Positions 28,101 through 37,048 of a DNA stretch of 64,000 nucleotides are shown here, in pieces. This DNA is from Sphingobacterium sp. ML3W (GTDB lineage: Bacteria; Bacteroidota; Bacteroidia; Sphingobacteriales; Sphingobacteriaceae), in NCBI RefSeq assembly GCF_029542085.1, contig NZ_CP107036.1, positions 2,604,001-2,668,000 on the forward strand, in the 5' to 3' direction. The translations under genes and the position numbers were made by a program. Below the pieces are notes generated by a model. The model was not told the DNA's origin. It made no database searches and saw only the letters and a list, made by a program, of their open reading frames with translations. Within the stretch, counting starts at the first letter, position 1. The number at the start of each line of letters is the position of its first letter.

Positions 28101-28685
28101 TTAAAAAAATAGATTTTTTGACAATCCCAATCCCACAGTTGAGCCATTGATTCCTGTAATCACTTCGTGATCATTTGGAATAACAGCATCCTTGCCATGC
28201 TTCTTTTTGTAAGAGAGCTCCGCGACTTTTGCTTTCAAAGCCCAGCCTTTTCCGAGGTCAATACCCACCAACGGATACACTCTGAACAGGAAACCATTGT
28301 AGCTTCCATCCACCATGCCTCCGGATGCATTAACAACATGCTGGTCACCCCAGATGTAATGTGCATCTACTTGACCGATCAACATAAAATGTTCCCCTAA
28401 CGGCCAGGTGTTGCTGTAGAATGGACCAACTTCATGGGAATGATCTGTAAAGTCAAGCGCCTTCGTATAGGCGTTGTTGAATCCATAATTTATCCCTACG
28501 TTCATGTTGTCATTAAAAAAATAGCCTACGCCCACTGGTGCTGCACTAAATTGGTGTCCAGCGGTGGTTTCATGGTAATTGAGCGAACCATACAGCATGA
28601 TTCCTCCTTTTTGAGCAGAAGCCGATTGTATCGAAAAGCATGCTATTGCTAGACAACATCCCAAAAATGTCTTTAAATTTTTCAT
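28101..28685 (-). CDS. Predicted small outer-membrane beta-barrel in the urease operon
   Basis: A 194-residue exported protein with signal peptide (cleavage near ASAQ) and about eight alternating beta strands, ending in the aromatic KNLFF typical of outer-membrane proteins. It contains scattered histidines (DHSHEVG, GDQHVV). No known family was recognised. It sits between ureC and ureE, with 9 bases to ureE and a 19-bp inverted repeat upstream of it. A role as a urea or nickel-complex channel in the outer membrane is a guess from position. Confidence 0.72.
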   Translation of the reverse strand: MKNLKTFLGCCLAIACFSIQSASAQKGGIMLYGSLNYHETTAGHQFSAAPVGVGYFFNDNMNVGINYGFNNAYTKALDFTDHSHEVGPFYSNTWPLGEHFMLIGQVDAHYIWGDQHVVNASGGMVDGSYNGFLFRVYPLVGIDLGKGWALKAKVAELSYKKKHGKDAVIPNDHEVITGINGSTVGLGLSKNLFF

Positions 28686-28709
28686 TTCTATATCGTTGTT
28701 TTTGAGGGC

Positions 28710-28780
28710 AATAAAACGATCATGAGCCTTACTTTACCTATTGCTCATCAGCGCTACTTTGGGCTCATGATCGTTTTATT
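28710..28780. repeat. 19-bp perfect inverted repeat between ureC and the barrel gene
   Basis: AATAAAACGATCATGAGCC (28710-28728) and its exact complement GGCTCATGATCGTTTTATT (28762-28780) enclose a 33-base loop. On the minus strand this is a strong hairpin inside the urease operon; it has only an interrupted T tract (GTTTTATT) and may act as a partial terminator, processing site or 3'-end stabiliser for the ureABC message. Confidence 0.85.
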
Positions 28781-28841
28781 AATGTGTTTTTCATTTATAA
28801 TGGCCTGATGCAAGATCAAGCCATAGTAGTCACCATTCAGA

Positions 28842-30563
28842 TTAAAACAAGAAATACAACTGTCCCAAAGAAACCGTATCAACCGGCTGTGAACGCAAAA
28901 TTTCTCCATCCAGACTTACTTCATAGTTCTCCGGATTAACGATAATTTCGGGCGTAGCATCGTTGTGGATCATATCTTTTTTGGAGATATTTCGACAGTT
29001 TTCTACAGGAAGTACTCCTTTTGCTAAGCCATATTCCTCTTTAATGCCGTTTTCGAATGAAATTTTGGAAACAAAGTTGAAACAGGTATTATGAACTGCT
29101 TTTCCCAATCCACCGAACATTGTACGTAAGATAATCGGTTGTGGTGTAGGAATGGATGCATTGGCATCCCCCATTTTGGACGCGATGATCATACCACCTT
29201 TGATAATCATTTCCGGTTTTGCACCAAACAAGGCTGGGCGCCAGATGACCATATCCGCGATTTTACCCGGTTCGATAGAACCTACGTATTTTGAGATACC
29301 ATGTGCAATCGCTGGGTTGATTGTATATTTTGCGACATAACGACGTGCACGGAAGTTATCGTTGTTTTTTCCTTCGTCTTCAGGTAGTGGCCCCACTTGT
29401 TTTCTCATTTTGTCCGCTGTCTGCCATGTACGTGTGATAACCTCACCTACACGACCCATTGCCTGTGAATCTGAGCTCATGATGCTGAATACACCACGAT
29501 CTTGCAATACATCCTCAGCAGCGATTGTCTCCGGACGGATACGTGAATCGGCAAAAGCCACATCCTCAGGAATTTCCTTACTCAGGTGGTGACAAACCAT
29601 CAACATATCCAAGTGCTCATCAATCGTATTTTTTGTAAATGGACGTGTCGGATTTGTGGAAGCTGGCAATACATTTGGATACATTGCCGATTTGATGATA
29701 TCTGGAGCGTGACCACCACCGGCACCTTCCGTATGGAAGGTATGGATTACGCGACCGTTGATCGCCTGAATGGTATCTTCCAAGAAACCCGCTTCATTTA
29801 ATGTATCGGTATGAATGGCAACCTGTACATCGTATTTATCAGCTACCGTTAATGCTCTATCAATTGTTGCGGGTGTTGCTCCCCAGTCTTCGTGAATTTT
29901 AACCCCCAAAGCTCCTGCTTCAATCTGCTCAACAATAGGTTGTTCAGTTCCCACATTTCCTTTTCCAAAGAAGCCAAAGTTCATCGGCAGATCTTCCACC
30001 GCTTGCATCATACGACGGATATTCCACTTTCCTGGTGTTACGGTGGTTGCATTTGTTCCGTCCGCTGGACCGGTACCACCGCCGATCATGGTGGTAATAC
30101 CACTGTATAAGGCTGTTTCGACCTGTGTTGGGCTGATATAGTGAATATGGGTATCTATACCACCTGGTGTTAGGATATAGCCAGATCCGCCGTGCACTTC
30201 GGTTGAAGCACCAATAATCATATTTGGTGTAATATTATCCATCGTATCTGGATTTCCAGCACGGCCGACACCGACAATCTTACCATCCTTGATACCGATA
30301 TCACCTTTCACAATTCCCCAGTGGTCAATCACGATAGCGTCTGTGATCACCATGTCCAAGGTACCTTCATCACGTGTGTGAACCGAAGATTGACACATAC
30401 CGTCACGGACGGTCTTACCACCACCAAATTTTGCTTCATCGCCATAATAAGCGTAGTCCTTTTCAACTTCGATTATGATGTCTGTATCGCCTAAACGGAT
30501 TTTATCGCCACTTGTCGGACCAAAGATGGCACTATAATTTACTTTGCTAACTTTTAAACTCAT
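28842..30563 (-). CDS. ureC: Urease alpha subunit UreC (catalytic)
   Basis: A 573-residue urease catalytic subunit. The nickel ligands and active-site residues are visible: HIH in [10 protein letters not shown], the carbamylated lysine in [35 protein letters not shown], the flap CHH segment ([16 protein letters not shown]) and the aspartate in SSDSQAMGR. It hydrolyses urea to ammonia and carbamate with a dinuclear nickel centre. It overlaps ureB by 4 bases (ATGA). Length is the normal 567-573 for separate-subunit bacterial ureases. Confidence 0.98.
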   Translation of the reverse strand: MSLKVSKVNYSAIFGPTSGDKIRLGDTDIIIEVEKDYAYYGDEAKFGGGKTVRDGMCQSSVHTRDEGTLDMVITDAIVIDHWGIVKGDIGIKDGKIVGVGRAGNPDTMDNITPNMIIGASTEVHGGSGYILTPGGIDTHIHYISPTQVETALYSGITTMIGGGTGPADGTNATTVTPGKWNIRRMMQAVEDLPMNFGFFGKGNVGTEQPIVEQIEAGALGVKIHEDWGATPATIDRALTVADKYDVQVAIHTDTLNEAGFLEDTIQAINGRVIHTFHTEGAGGGHAPDIIKSAMYPNVLPASTNPTRPFTKNTIDEHLDMLMVCHHLSKEIPEDVAFADSRIRPETIAAEDVLQDRGVFSIMSSDSQAMGRVGEVITRTWQTADKMRKQVGPLPEDEGKNNDNFRARRYVAKYTINPAIAHGISKYVGSIEPGKIADMVIWRPALFGAKPEMIIKGGMIIASKMGDANASIPTPQPIILRTMFGGLGKAVHNTCFNFVSKISFENGIKEEYGLAKGVLPVENCRNISKKDMIHNDATPEIIVNPENYEVSLDGEILRSQPVDTVSLGQLYFLF

Positions 30564-30934
30564 GATACTTTGTTTTTAAAGCCTTGTTCTTTCACTTTTT
30601 TCATTGCATTTTCTTTCGCGACTTCGGTTTCGGTATCACCGTTTACCAAGTCGTTGTGCCCGTAGATTCTTCTGGCACCTGCATAAGGAACCAATTCTAC
30701 ATCTTTGGATTCCCCCGGCTCAAAACGCACTGCTGTACTTGCGATAATATTCAATCGCTTGCCAAAAGCTTTTGCACGGTCAAATTCCATCATCTTGTTC
30801 ACTTCAAAGAAATGAAAATGTGAACCTACCTGAATTGGTCTATCTCCCGTGTTTGTTACAGTAATCGTCGTAACCTCTCTACCTTCATTACAGATGACAT
30901 GGCCATCCGCTATAAAAAATTCTCCTGGAATCAT
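30560..30934 (-). CDS. ureB: Urease beta subunit UreB
   Basis: A 124-residue urease beta subunit with the typical opening MIPGEFF, the [17 protein letters not shown] motif and [13 protein letters not shown]. The start is the ATG at 30934, matching family members; an in-frame TTG at 30952 would add six residues. It is a structural subunit of the UreABC trimer, encoded separately from ureA, unlike the fused ureAB of Helicobacter. Confidence 0.96.
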   Translation of the reverse strand: MIPGEFFIADGHVICNEGREVTTITVTNTGDRPIQVGSHFHFFEVNKMMEFDRAKAFGKRLNIIASTAVRFEPGESKDVELVPYAGARRIYGHNDLVNGDTETEVAKENAMKKVKEQGFKNKVS

Positions 30935-30952
30935 AAATTCTATTTTTAACAA

Positions 30953-31255
30953 TTATCGAATCGGATTATGAACGGTCACCAATTTGGTACCATCCGGAAA
31001 AGTCGCCTCAATCTGCACATCGTGAATCATTTCAGGCACACCTTCCATGACATCTTCTCGTGTCAATAATGTCGCGCCATACTGCATTAAATCAGCCACA
31101 GTACGGCCATCACGTGCAGCTTCCAGAAGCTCACTGCTGATCAATGCAATAGACTCCGGATAATTAAGTTTAAGTCCTCTAGCTCTACGTTTTTTCGCTA
31201 GTTCACCGGCAAGATGAAGCAATAGCTTCTCTGTCTCTCTAGGTAATAAATGCAT
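30953..31255 (-). CDS. ureA: Urease gamma subunit UreA
   Basis: A 100-residue urease gamma subunit with [37 protein letters not shown] and [20 protein letters not shown], all characteristic. First structural urease gene; it lies 18 bases upstream of the ureB ATG. The 159-base region ahead of it contains two hairpins, one of which resembles a terminator of the preceding small gene, so a promoter for ureABC probably lies between that hairpin and the ureA ATG. Confidence 0.97.
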   Translation of the reverse strand: MHLLPRETEKLLLHLAGELAKKRRARGLKLNYPESIALISSELLEAARDGRTVADLMQYGATLLTREDVMEGVPEMIHDVQIEATFPDGTKLVTVHNPIR

Positions 31256-31313
31256 ATAAAATAATATTTAAATTGTTGTTATTTCAGTCGAAAACAAGTC
31301 AGTACAAGCCCTG

Positions 31314-31386
31314 ACGATTTAAAAAAATCGTTCAAAAAAGCTGATAGACGAAGCCCATAGCAAATGCTTACGGCATAGCGTATCAG
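31314..31386 (-). terminator. Hairpins between the small exported-protein gene and ureA
   Basis: On the minus strand CTGATA (31381-31386) pairs with TATCAG (31341-31346) around an irregular inner stem and is followed by CTTTTTTG, which resembles an intrinsic terminator. A second hairpin, ACGATTT/AAATCGT (31314-31331), follows at once. They may end the upstream transcript or attenuate read-through into ureA. Confidence 0.5.
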
Positions 31387-31414
31387 TTCTCAGCGTTGTA
31401 AGAAAAGGAAAGGA

Positions 31415-31816
31415 TTATCCCTGAAATGGGATCTTTAAACTTTGGAAAAGAATGTATTTTGGTGGTAGGACCAATCGATCCATGTAAGGTGTTCTGTTAT
31501 TCCGCATGTTGAGACATACAGGATAGCAAAATATAAAAAGACAAATGTACAATACGGTCCAACCGAGGAGCTTACTCCATTCATCTTTTAAGTCGACCTG
31601 TTCACTGACATCATAAAGGTCATGATCGTGTACAGCGGCAACTATATTTTCCCGTTCCGGTTGATCAGCAGCTTTGTCAATTTGTTTATGGGTGCTGGAC
31701 AAATCCAGATAGATACCCGAGGAATTATGAATTTTAAGCTGTTCAGAAATAGTCATTCCTTTCAGGAGCAGGACGCTCAAAAGAAAAACTATAAAAACTA
31801 AACTATGCCTAATCAT
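31415..31816 (-). CDS. Small exported or membrane protein ahead of ureA (unknown)
   Basis: About 133 residues from the ATG at 31816 (a GTG at 31825 is the alternative). It has a hydrophobic N terminus (HSLVFIVFLLSVLLLKG), a short HDHD segment in the exported part, a second hydrophobic stretch near residues 82-97 (TVLYICLFIFC) and the C-terminal YILFQSLKIPFQG. A protein of similar size with a similar tail (RFLLFEQIKIPF) heads the hypAB operon at 39774-40172, and both genes share a 14-base upstream sequence. Not recognised; a metal-related periplasmic role is an inference from position and the HDHD segment. Confidence 0.65.
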   Translation of the reverse strand: MIRHSLVFIVFLLSVLLLKGMTISEQLKIHNSSGIYLDLSSTHKQIDKAADQPERENIVAAVHDHDLYDVSEQVDLKDEWSKLLGWTVLYICLFIFCYPVCLNMRNNRTPYMDRLVLPPKYILFQSLKIPFQG

Positions 31817-31856
31817 TGTATTCACAATCCTATTATTTGTTGTCCAAATTTACAAC

Positions 31857-31925
31857 CAAAGCAGGCCACTTCACTAGTACAAATCTTGAATTAAATAGTC
31901 TAAATTTGTCGAAAAACCTGCTTTG
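31857..31925. repeat. Inverted repeat CAAAGCAGG / CCTGCTTTG
   Basis: Perfect 9-base arms at 31857-31865 and 31917-31925, 51 bases apart, in the gap between the TonB receptor and the small exported-protein gene. The promoter-like 14-base sequence at 31879-31892 lies inside the loop. It could be an operator pair or an mRNA stem. Confidence 0.6.
31879..31892 (-). promoter_or_regulatory. Shared upstream element AATTCAAGATTTGT (copy 1)
   Basis: The same 14 bases occur at 40251-40264 upstream of the other small exported-protein gene. The 3' part AAGATTTG resembles the -7 consensus TAnnTTTG, so this may be a promoter, or an operator overlapping one. It lies 63 bases ahead of the ATG. Confidence 0.5.
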
Positions 31926-31939
31926 ATTGCTTTTTTTAG

Positions 31940-34393
31940 TTAAAAGGAATAACCAATTGAAACCATCATGTTTCTTGGCGCCCCAGCAAAGGCACGTGTA
32001 TAATCAAATCCCCCTAAAAAATAGTATTTATCAAATACATTGTTTAGGTTAAGCGCCATTTTCATGGCACCGATATGATAATAAGCCGCCGCATTAATTG
32101 TCGTATAAGAGGGCCATTGTCCCCAAAGGGCATTTCCTTCGCCATCTTTCCCAATGCTATTGTCCATGCGTTTACTATCAACATAATAAATACCGGTACC
32201 AAAGCCAAGTCCTTTTAAAGAAGTATTGGAGAAGACATATTTTAACCAGGCGCTGGCCATATTTTTAGGTGCTCCCGGTAGCGCCTGCCCGACTTCAGAA
32301 GCAACAGAAGAGGCCTTCACTTCGGTATGGTTAAACGTATAATTTGCCATCACCTGAAATTCTTTGGTCAGCTGTCCACGGACATCTAACTCAACTCCTC
32401 GCGACAATGCTTTGCCAGATTGTCTATACTCCGGTAATCCCGAGTCATTGATTGTCCCTGTTGCAATAAGCATATTTCTACGCTCGATCTGAAACAAGGA
32501 AAGATCCATTTGCAGCTGATCCTTAAAAAAGCCCGTTTTCAGCCCTGTTTCAATTTGAAAACTACGTTCAGCTTCAAAAGCTTTGTCCGCACCATAGTCT
32601 TTATAGTTCTGGATAAAATTAGCGCCTACCGGTACAAAACCCTGCGAGTAGCTTGCGAAGTAATTAATCTGCTTGTTGATTCCATAAGTCAGACCGAAAC
32701 GGGGCAGCAAGGCATTTTGTGTAGCATGAAAGCGATTCTGTCCATCAATAGTTTCCGAAGAATAATGTTCATGCCTCAACCCCACAATTAATTTCAGACG
32801 ATCCGCAATGCTGATCTGATCCTGTATGTATTTACCGGTCGTTTTATAGGGACTCAAAAAAGGATAAGCGACCTGTGTACGCCAGACGTAGTTGGTCAGA
32901 TCATGCGTTGTATAGGTCGGGTTGTTCAGGTCAAAAGTCAATGGCACCACTTTGCCATCCACAGTTTGCTGTCTGGCTTCCCGTAACTGATTTTCTTTGT
33001 CACCACGATACTGTGCGAAGTCGATCCCAGCAACGATATGGTGGTCAATTTTATCTCCTGGTAGATCCCATTTGACATATCCGACGATATTGTCGGTATA
33101 ATCCCGGCCATGACGGTCAAAGAAACGCATATTCATGATGGTGTTATGTGGGGCATCCGCAAAAGTATTTAGCGTACGATGCTCGTTGACATCTTCCTGA
33201 TAGATGGATTTCATATAGCTCAGGTTCAGGCTCACATTTTCTGCCAGTCTTTGCGCCAATCGTCCACTAAATGAAAAAGTCTTGGAATTATAGAAATCAG
33301 AAGGCTGACTTAAAGTAAACGAACGTGGCAGGGCATAAAAGTTATTTTCCTTTATTCCCATTCCCCGATCCAGATAACCATTGAATTGATTGTATACCAC
33401 ATCGATGTCTACGGTTGTTCCTGCAGCGGGCTTAAATGTAAATGAGGGTGCGAGCATCATCCGTTTTTGACGGTTCACATCACGAAAGGTTTTGGTATCT
33501 TCATACCCTGCATTAAATCGATAGAGAATTCGTTTTGCACTATCCAATGGACCGCCCAGATCCACTGTAGTGCGCATCGTTTCAAAACTTCCGGCAGCAA
33601 AACTGACATGACCTTTAAAATCTTCCAAAGGCTTTTTCGTCGTCATATTGATGGTGCCACCAGGTACGATGTCGCCAAATAGAGAAGCTCCAGGGCCTTT
33701 CAGCACCTCCAGGTTTTCGAGATTGATTGTTAGTGGGGAATTATAATAACTATTGCCGTAACCATAGCCCGAACGTAGACCGTTCACCAAACGGACTCCG
33801 GTTTCATAACCACTTTTAAAACCACGGATCACCACATCATCATAAGATGAAGCCTCAGTGACACCAGCCAGATCCTGCACCAGTGCTCCCGTTGTAAATG
33901 CTTGCTTATCTTCAATAAACTCCTTACTCAGTACAGCCACAGATTGTGGTAGATCTTTCAGCTTTCCAGCGAACTTACCGCCCAACTCCATGTTGTTGGT
34001 CAAATAGGAATTATTACGACGGCCGGTAACCAATACTTCATCCAAGGTCCGCCCTCCCTCTCCCATCATGAGTCGAATTCCTTTTTTCGGATTCCAGGTA
34101 GTCTCATCAATAAGAATAAGCTGTGATTTATAGCCGATCGCTTCGGCACGCAATTGTACCGGAAAAGTTGTCGCGGTAGTAAAAGCAAATTCGCCATTCG
34201 TGGTAGTACTTATCTTTTGTCCCTGGTTTTCAAGTGTCAAAGTCACTCCTAGAATTGGATTTCCGTTTTCATCCTGGATCTTCCCAAAAATCATAAAGCT
34301 CTGTTGGGCGTAAACAGCCACTGGTGTGACCGCACTTGCCAATAATGCGAAAGCGAGTGCTTTCATTGTGTTTTTCATCTGTATTTTTTTCAT
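31940..34393 (-). CDS. TonB-dependent siderophore-type receptor, candidate nickel-complex importer
   Basis: An 817-residue outer-membrane receptor: signal peptide (to about VYAQ, residue 30), carboxypeptidase-regulatory-like domain (about 32-110), plug domain (about 130-240, with LKDLPQSVAVLSKEFI and the LKGPGASLFGD motif of siderophore receptors) and a barrel ending MMVSIGYSF. Such receptors import iron-siderophores or other metal complexes using TonB. Its place between the metal ABC importer and the urease genes suggests a nickel complex as ligand; that is inference. The mRNA leader of 79 bases just before the ATG folds into a strong multi-part structure. Confidence 0.9.
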   Translation of the reverse strand: MKKIQMKNTMKALAFALLASAVTPVAVYAQQSFMIFGKIQDENGNPILGVTLTLENQGQKISTTTNGEFAFTTATTFPVQLRAEAIGYKSQLILIDETTWNPKKGIRLMMGEGGRTLDEVLVTGRRNNSYLTNNMELGGKFAGKLKDLPQSVAVLSKEFIEDKQAFTTGALVQDLAGVTEASSYDDVVIRGFKSGYETGVRLVNGLRSGYGYGNSYYNSPLTINLENLEVLKGPGASLFGDIVPGGTINMTTKKPLEDFKGHVSFAAGSFETMRTTVDLGGPLDSAKRILYRFNAGYEDTKTFRDVNRQKRMMLAPSFTFKPAAGTTVDIDVVYNQFNGYLDRGMGIKENNFYALPRSFTLSQPSDFYNSKTFSFSGRLAQRLAENVSLNLSYMKSIYQEDVNEHRTLNTFADAPHNTIMNMRFFDRHGRDYTDNIVGYVKWDLPGDKIDHHIVAGIDFAQYRGDKENQLREARQQTVDGKVVPLTFDLNNPTYTTHDLTNYVWRTQVAYPFLSPYKTTGKYIQDQISIADRLKLIVGLRHEHYSSETIDGQNRFHATQNALLPRFGLTYGINKQINYFASYSQGFVPVGANFIQNYKDYGADKAFEAERSFQIETGLKTGFFKDQLQMDLSLFQIERRNMLIATGTINDSGLPEYRQSGKALSRGVELDVRGQLTKEFQVMANYTFNHTEVKASSVASEVGQALPGAPKNMASAWLKYVFSNTSLKGLGFGTGIYYVDSKRMDNSIGKDGEGNALWGQWPSYTTINAAAYYHIGAMKMALNLNNVFDKYYFLGGFDYTRAFAGAPRNMMVSIGYSF

Positions 34394-34397
34394 GGGT

Positions 34398-34476
34398 CAG
34401 AGGACACATACCCTGTTTAAAACTCACCTACGATGATCTTATTGAAATAAGATTCTAAACAGGGACAGTTCCTCTG
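34398..34476 (-). ncRNA. Structured mRNA leader of the TonB receptor gene, candidate riboregulator
   Basis: On the minus strand three nested stems are perfect: CAGAGGA/TCCTCTG (7 bp), CCCTGTTTA/TAAACAGGG (9 bp) and ATCTTAT/ATAAGAT (7 bp, TTCA loop). They are separated by unpaired stretches ACTGT, TATGTG and CATCGTAGGTGAGTTT. The outer stem ends four bases before the start codon, so the fold would cover the ribosome-binding region. It does not match the cobalamin, TPP, FMN or NiCo aptamer cores as I know them. Confidence 0.65.
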
Positions 34477-34532
34477 GAATTATTTTTTATCTTCTATTGC
34501 TGATTTATTTTATTTCTTGCATTCAGCGTGAA

Positions 34533-34551
34533 TTCAGTTCACAAAACTGAA
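34533..34551. repeat. Palindrome TTCAGTT-N5-AACTGAA
   Basis: Perfect 7-base arms with a 5-base spacer in the gap between the GNAT gene stop and the TonB receptor leader. No T tract follows, so an operator for the receptor promoter is as likely as a terminator. Confidence 0.5.
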
Positions 34552-34556
34552 TAGCC

Positions 34557-35162
34557 TTATTTTGACAATTCCAGTTCTGCTGAACATTTCAGTTTACTGG
34601 GCTGCCCCAGCAGTAGCTCCATGTGAAATGTCGGAAAGCCCGATTCATCGCAGAATTCTTTGAGATAGAATCCTTGTTTTAACCAGAATTCATGGGCTCC
34701 CTCCAAAAAAGGATGGGTGTGTAAGTAAAGTCTTTCGACCGCTTTCTCCTTGGCCACCTTTGTCAATTGACGGAAAAGTGCTGTTCCAAGTCCAGAACGA
34801 CGGTAATCGGGGTCGACAAAAAGACGCGCGACCTCGACAGTCTTCCGGGCGTCTAAATCTAGATGCGGAAAACGATAGTCATAAGCGAGCATACCGATCA
34901 CACCAACCAATTTTCCGCTCTTGTCCCTTGCCTGTAGAAATGTTCCAGTTTGTCCATCCAGATACAGCTGTTTAAAGTCCAGCAAATCTCTGGGAATCTT
35001 TTGCGGGTCAAGCATGGGAAACAGCTGTTTCCGAAATTCAATAACATAAGGTAACACCGTTTCCAGATCCTGAACAGTGACTGTACTTATTGCAATATTT
35101 CTGATTGAATCTGTCCTTTGCATGTCTATTTTATTCATACTATTTTCGTTTTTAGCGTCCAT
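34557..35162 (-). CDS. GNAT family N-acetyltransferase
   Basis: A 201-residue acetyltransferase with the acetyl-CoA motif in VDPDYRRSGLGTALFRQL near residue 122 and the following HPFLEGAHEFWLKQGF segment. The acceptor is unknown. It lies 45 bases after the metal importer ATPase gene and 163 bases before the TonB receptor. Possible tasks in this setting include modification of a metal-binding ligand, but this is speculation. ATGs at 35138 and 35123 are alternative starts that would trim the poorly conserved N terminus. Confidence 0.82.
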   Translation of the reverse strand: MDAKNENSMNKIDMQRTDSIRNIAISTVTVQDLETVLPYVIEFRKQLFPMLDPQKIPRDLLDFKQLYLDGQTGTFLQARDKSGKLVGVIGMLAYDYRFPHLDLDARKTVEVARLFVDPDYRRSGLGTALFRQLTKVAKEKAVERLYLHTHPFLEGAHEFWLKQGFYLKEFCDESGFPTFHMELLLGQPSKLKCSAELELSK

Positions 35163-35207
35163 ACCGCCACTAGGATCTGTACCTTATTCGCACATTGTTT
35201 ACAGCCT

Positions 35208-36035
35208 TTATAGCTTATTATTTACGCCTTCCAGTTCAAGGGATTTTATCGAAGTCCAGTCATGTGTATGAAGCATAGGTGCAAACATCCATTTCCCTTG
35301 GTTTTCCAAACTGATCAATGGCAACTCATAGGTCTGTTCCAATACTTTCCGAACCTGCTCTCTATTCATCCCTTGTAGATCCACCAGTGTATTGTCCTGC
35401 ATCAAATAAAAGTGGTCGCCAAAAAGATAGGCCATATTGGGGTCGTGCATAACACAGAGCACTGTTGTTCCCTCCTTGACCAGTTCCTTAGCGGTCTGCA
35501 AAACGGCAATCTGATATTTCAGGTCAAGATGGTTTGTCGGTTCATCCAAAAGCAACAGATCAGGCTGTTGCACCAATACCCGACAAAGCAAGACCAGCTG
35601 CCGCTCCCCACCTGACAGGGAAGTATAAGATTTATGCTTTAAATGTGCGAGATTAAATTTCTCCAGGATTGCATCCACAGCCTCAAAATCTTCACGCCGC
35701 GGCGAAAAGCGGGAGAATGATGCACGTCCTGTTAAAATAACATCTGCCACCTTAAAAGGGAAAGTTGTCTGATGAAACTGGTTTAAAAAACCCAGTTTAA
35801 GCGCATTTGATTTACCGACCTTCCAGTTTCTACGTTCCGTTTCACCGATCAATACCGATCCCTGATAGTGTTTCTCCAATCCGGCAATAACATTGAACAA
35901 AGTCGACTTACCGCTACCGTTCCGGCCAAGAATAACCGAAAGCTTTCCTTCCGGGAAGGACACATTGAGGTCCCGCAAAATAGTATCCTTACCATAGGCA
36001 AAAGATAGGTTTTTGATATGGATGGATTTGCTCAT
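35208..36035 (-). CDS. Metal-complex ABC importer, ATPase subunit (FecE/FepC-like)
   Basis: A 275-residue ABC ATPase with Walker A GRNGSGKST, signature LSGGERQ, Walker B LLLLDEPTNHLD and switch histidine in CVMHDPN. The FecE/BtuD type pairs with FecCD permeases. It overlaps the permease gene by 4 bases. Iron-siderophore and cobalamin importers share this fold; nickel or a nickel complex is proposed only because the operon also carries hypA, hypB and a ureE-like gene. Confidence 0.92.
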   Translation of the reverse strand: MSKSIHIKNLSFAYGKDTILRDLNVSFPEGKLSVILGRNGSGKSTLFNVIAGLEKHYQGSVLIGETERRNWKVGKSNALKLGFLNQFHQTTFPFKVADVILTGRASFSRFSPRREDFEAVDAILEKFNLAHLKHKSYTSLSGGERQLVLLCRVLVQQPDLLLLDEPTNHLDLKYQIAVLQTAKELVKEGTTVLCVMHDPNMAYLFGDHFYLMQDNTLVDLQGMNREQVRKVLEQTYELPLISLENQGKWMFAPMLHTHDWTSIKSLELEGVNNKL

Positions 36036-37048
36036 GAGTTCCAGTTAATTTCGTTCCGGCGCATCAGGTAGATAAAGAGTGGAGCACCAATAATCATTGT
36101 AAATACCCCTATTGGAATTTCGAAAGGCATGACTGCACGGGAAAAATCGTCAATCAATAACAGGAATGTCCCACCGATACTGATATTCGCCCATACGACA
36201 ATATTATTGTTGGGGCCAAAAATCATGCGGCTGATATGTGGAACAATAAGTCCAAATAAGCTGATCACTCCTACCGCAGCAACAGCTGATGCGGTGATCA
36301 TGGTCGCAACCCCGATCATCAGCAATTTCAAGAGTTTTGGATTCACCCCCACAGCAATTGCTTCCTGATCTCCCAATGCCAACAAATTCAATTTCCAACG
36401 CAATAAGATCAATATGATCAATCCGATCACGATCGGTAAAAAGGCGTTCTGCACTTTTGACCAGGAGGCGGTATGGAGATTTCCCATCGTCCACTGCACA
36501 ATAGCCTGCAATTTATAAGGATCACTGATATATTGTAACAGGGTAAGCATCGCTGTAAATACCCCTGAAATAACCATTCCTGCCAAAACCATCCCAATGA
36601 TGGATGTTTTTAAACCGGCATTTGATACAAAGTAAGTCAAGGCCACAGCACAGACACCAAAAAGAAATGCCGAAACATTGACAGACAAAAGTGGAAACAG
36701 CATGGCTAAGGCGGCACCGAAAGCAGCACCGGAAGATATTCCCAATGTAAATGGGTCTACAATAGGATTTCGAAAAATAGCTTGTAAGGTCCCTCCAGAT
36801 GAGGCAAGAGCGGCACCGACCATAAAGGTCAATAAAATCCGTGGCAAACGTACTTGCCACAAAATGGTATCCATGCTGCCCATCAATAACGTCGTATCAT
36901 TTCCTTTATAAAGCCCTAATTCCAACCCTATGCGTTGGCAGAGTTCAATAAAACCAATATGCTGACTTGAACCGATCAATAATGAAAGCAGGAGCAGCAC
37001 TAATGGCAATATCACCAACAATAAAAGCTTTTTTAATTGAAGTATCAT
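36032..37048 (-). CDS. Metal-complex ABC importer, permease subunit (FecCD family)
   Basis: A 338-residue permease with about ten hydrophobic helices and the family motifs RLPRILLTFMVGAALASSGG (about residue 70), NPIVDPFTLGISSGAAFGAA and the coupling segment GVISLFGLIVPHISRMI near residue 260. It overlaps the binding-protein and ATPase genes by 4 bases on each side, showing translational coupling. It works as a homodimer in the inner membrane. Substrate as discussed for the ATPase. Confidence 0.94.
   Translation of the reverse strand: MILQLKKLLLLVILPLVLLLLSLLIGSSQHIGFIELCQRIGLELGLYKGNDTTLLMGSMDTILWQVRLPRILLTFMVGAALASSGGTLQAIFRNPIVDPFTLGISSGAAFGAALAMLFPLLSVNVSAFLFGVCAVALTYFVSNAGLKTSIIGMVLAGMVISGVFTAMLTLLQYISDPYKLQAIVQWTMGNLHTASWSKVQNAFLPIVIGLIILILLRWKLNLLALGDQEAIAVGVNPKLLKLLMIGVATMITASAVAAVGVISLFGLIVPHISRMIFGPNNNIVVWANISIGGTFLLLIDDFSRAVMPFEIPIGVFTMIIGAPLFIYLMRRNEINWNS

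Noticed and set aside
34398..34476. Cobalamin riboswitch upstream of the TonB receptor
   Set aside because: The conserved cobalamin-box core is not present and the nested-stem layout is different.
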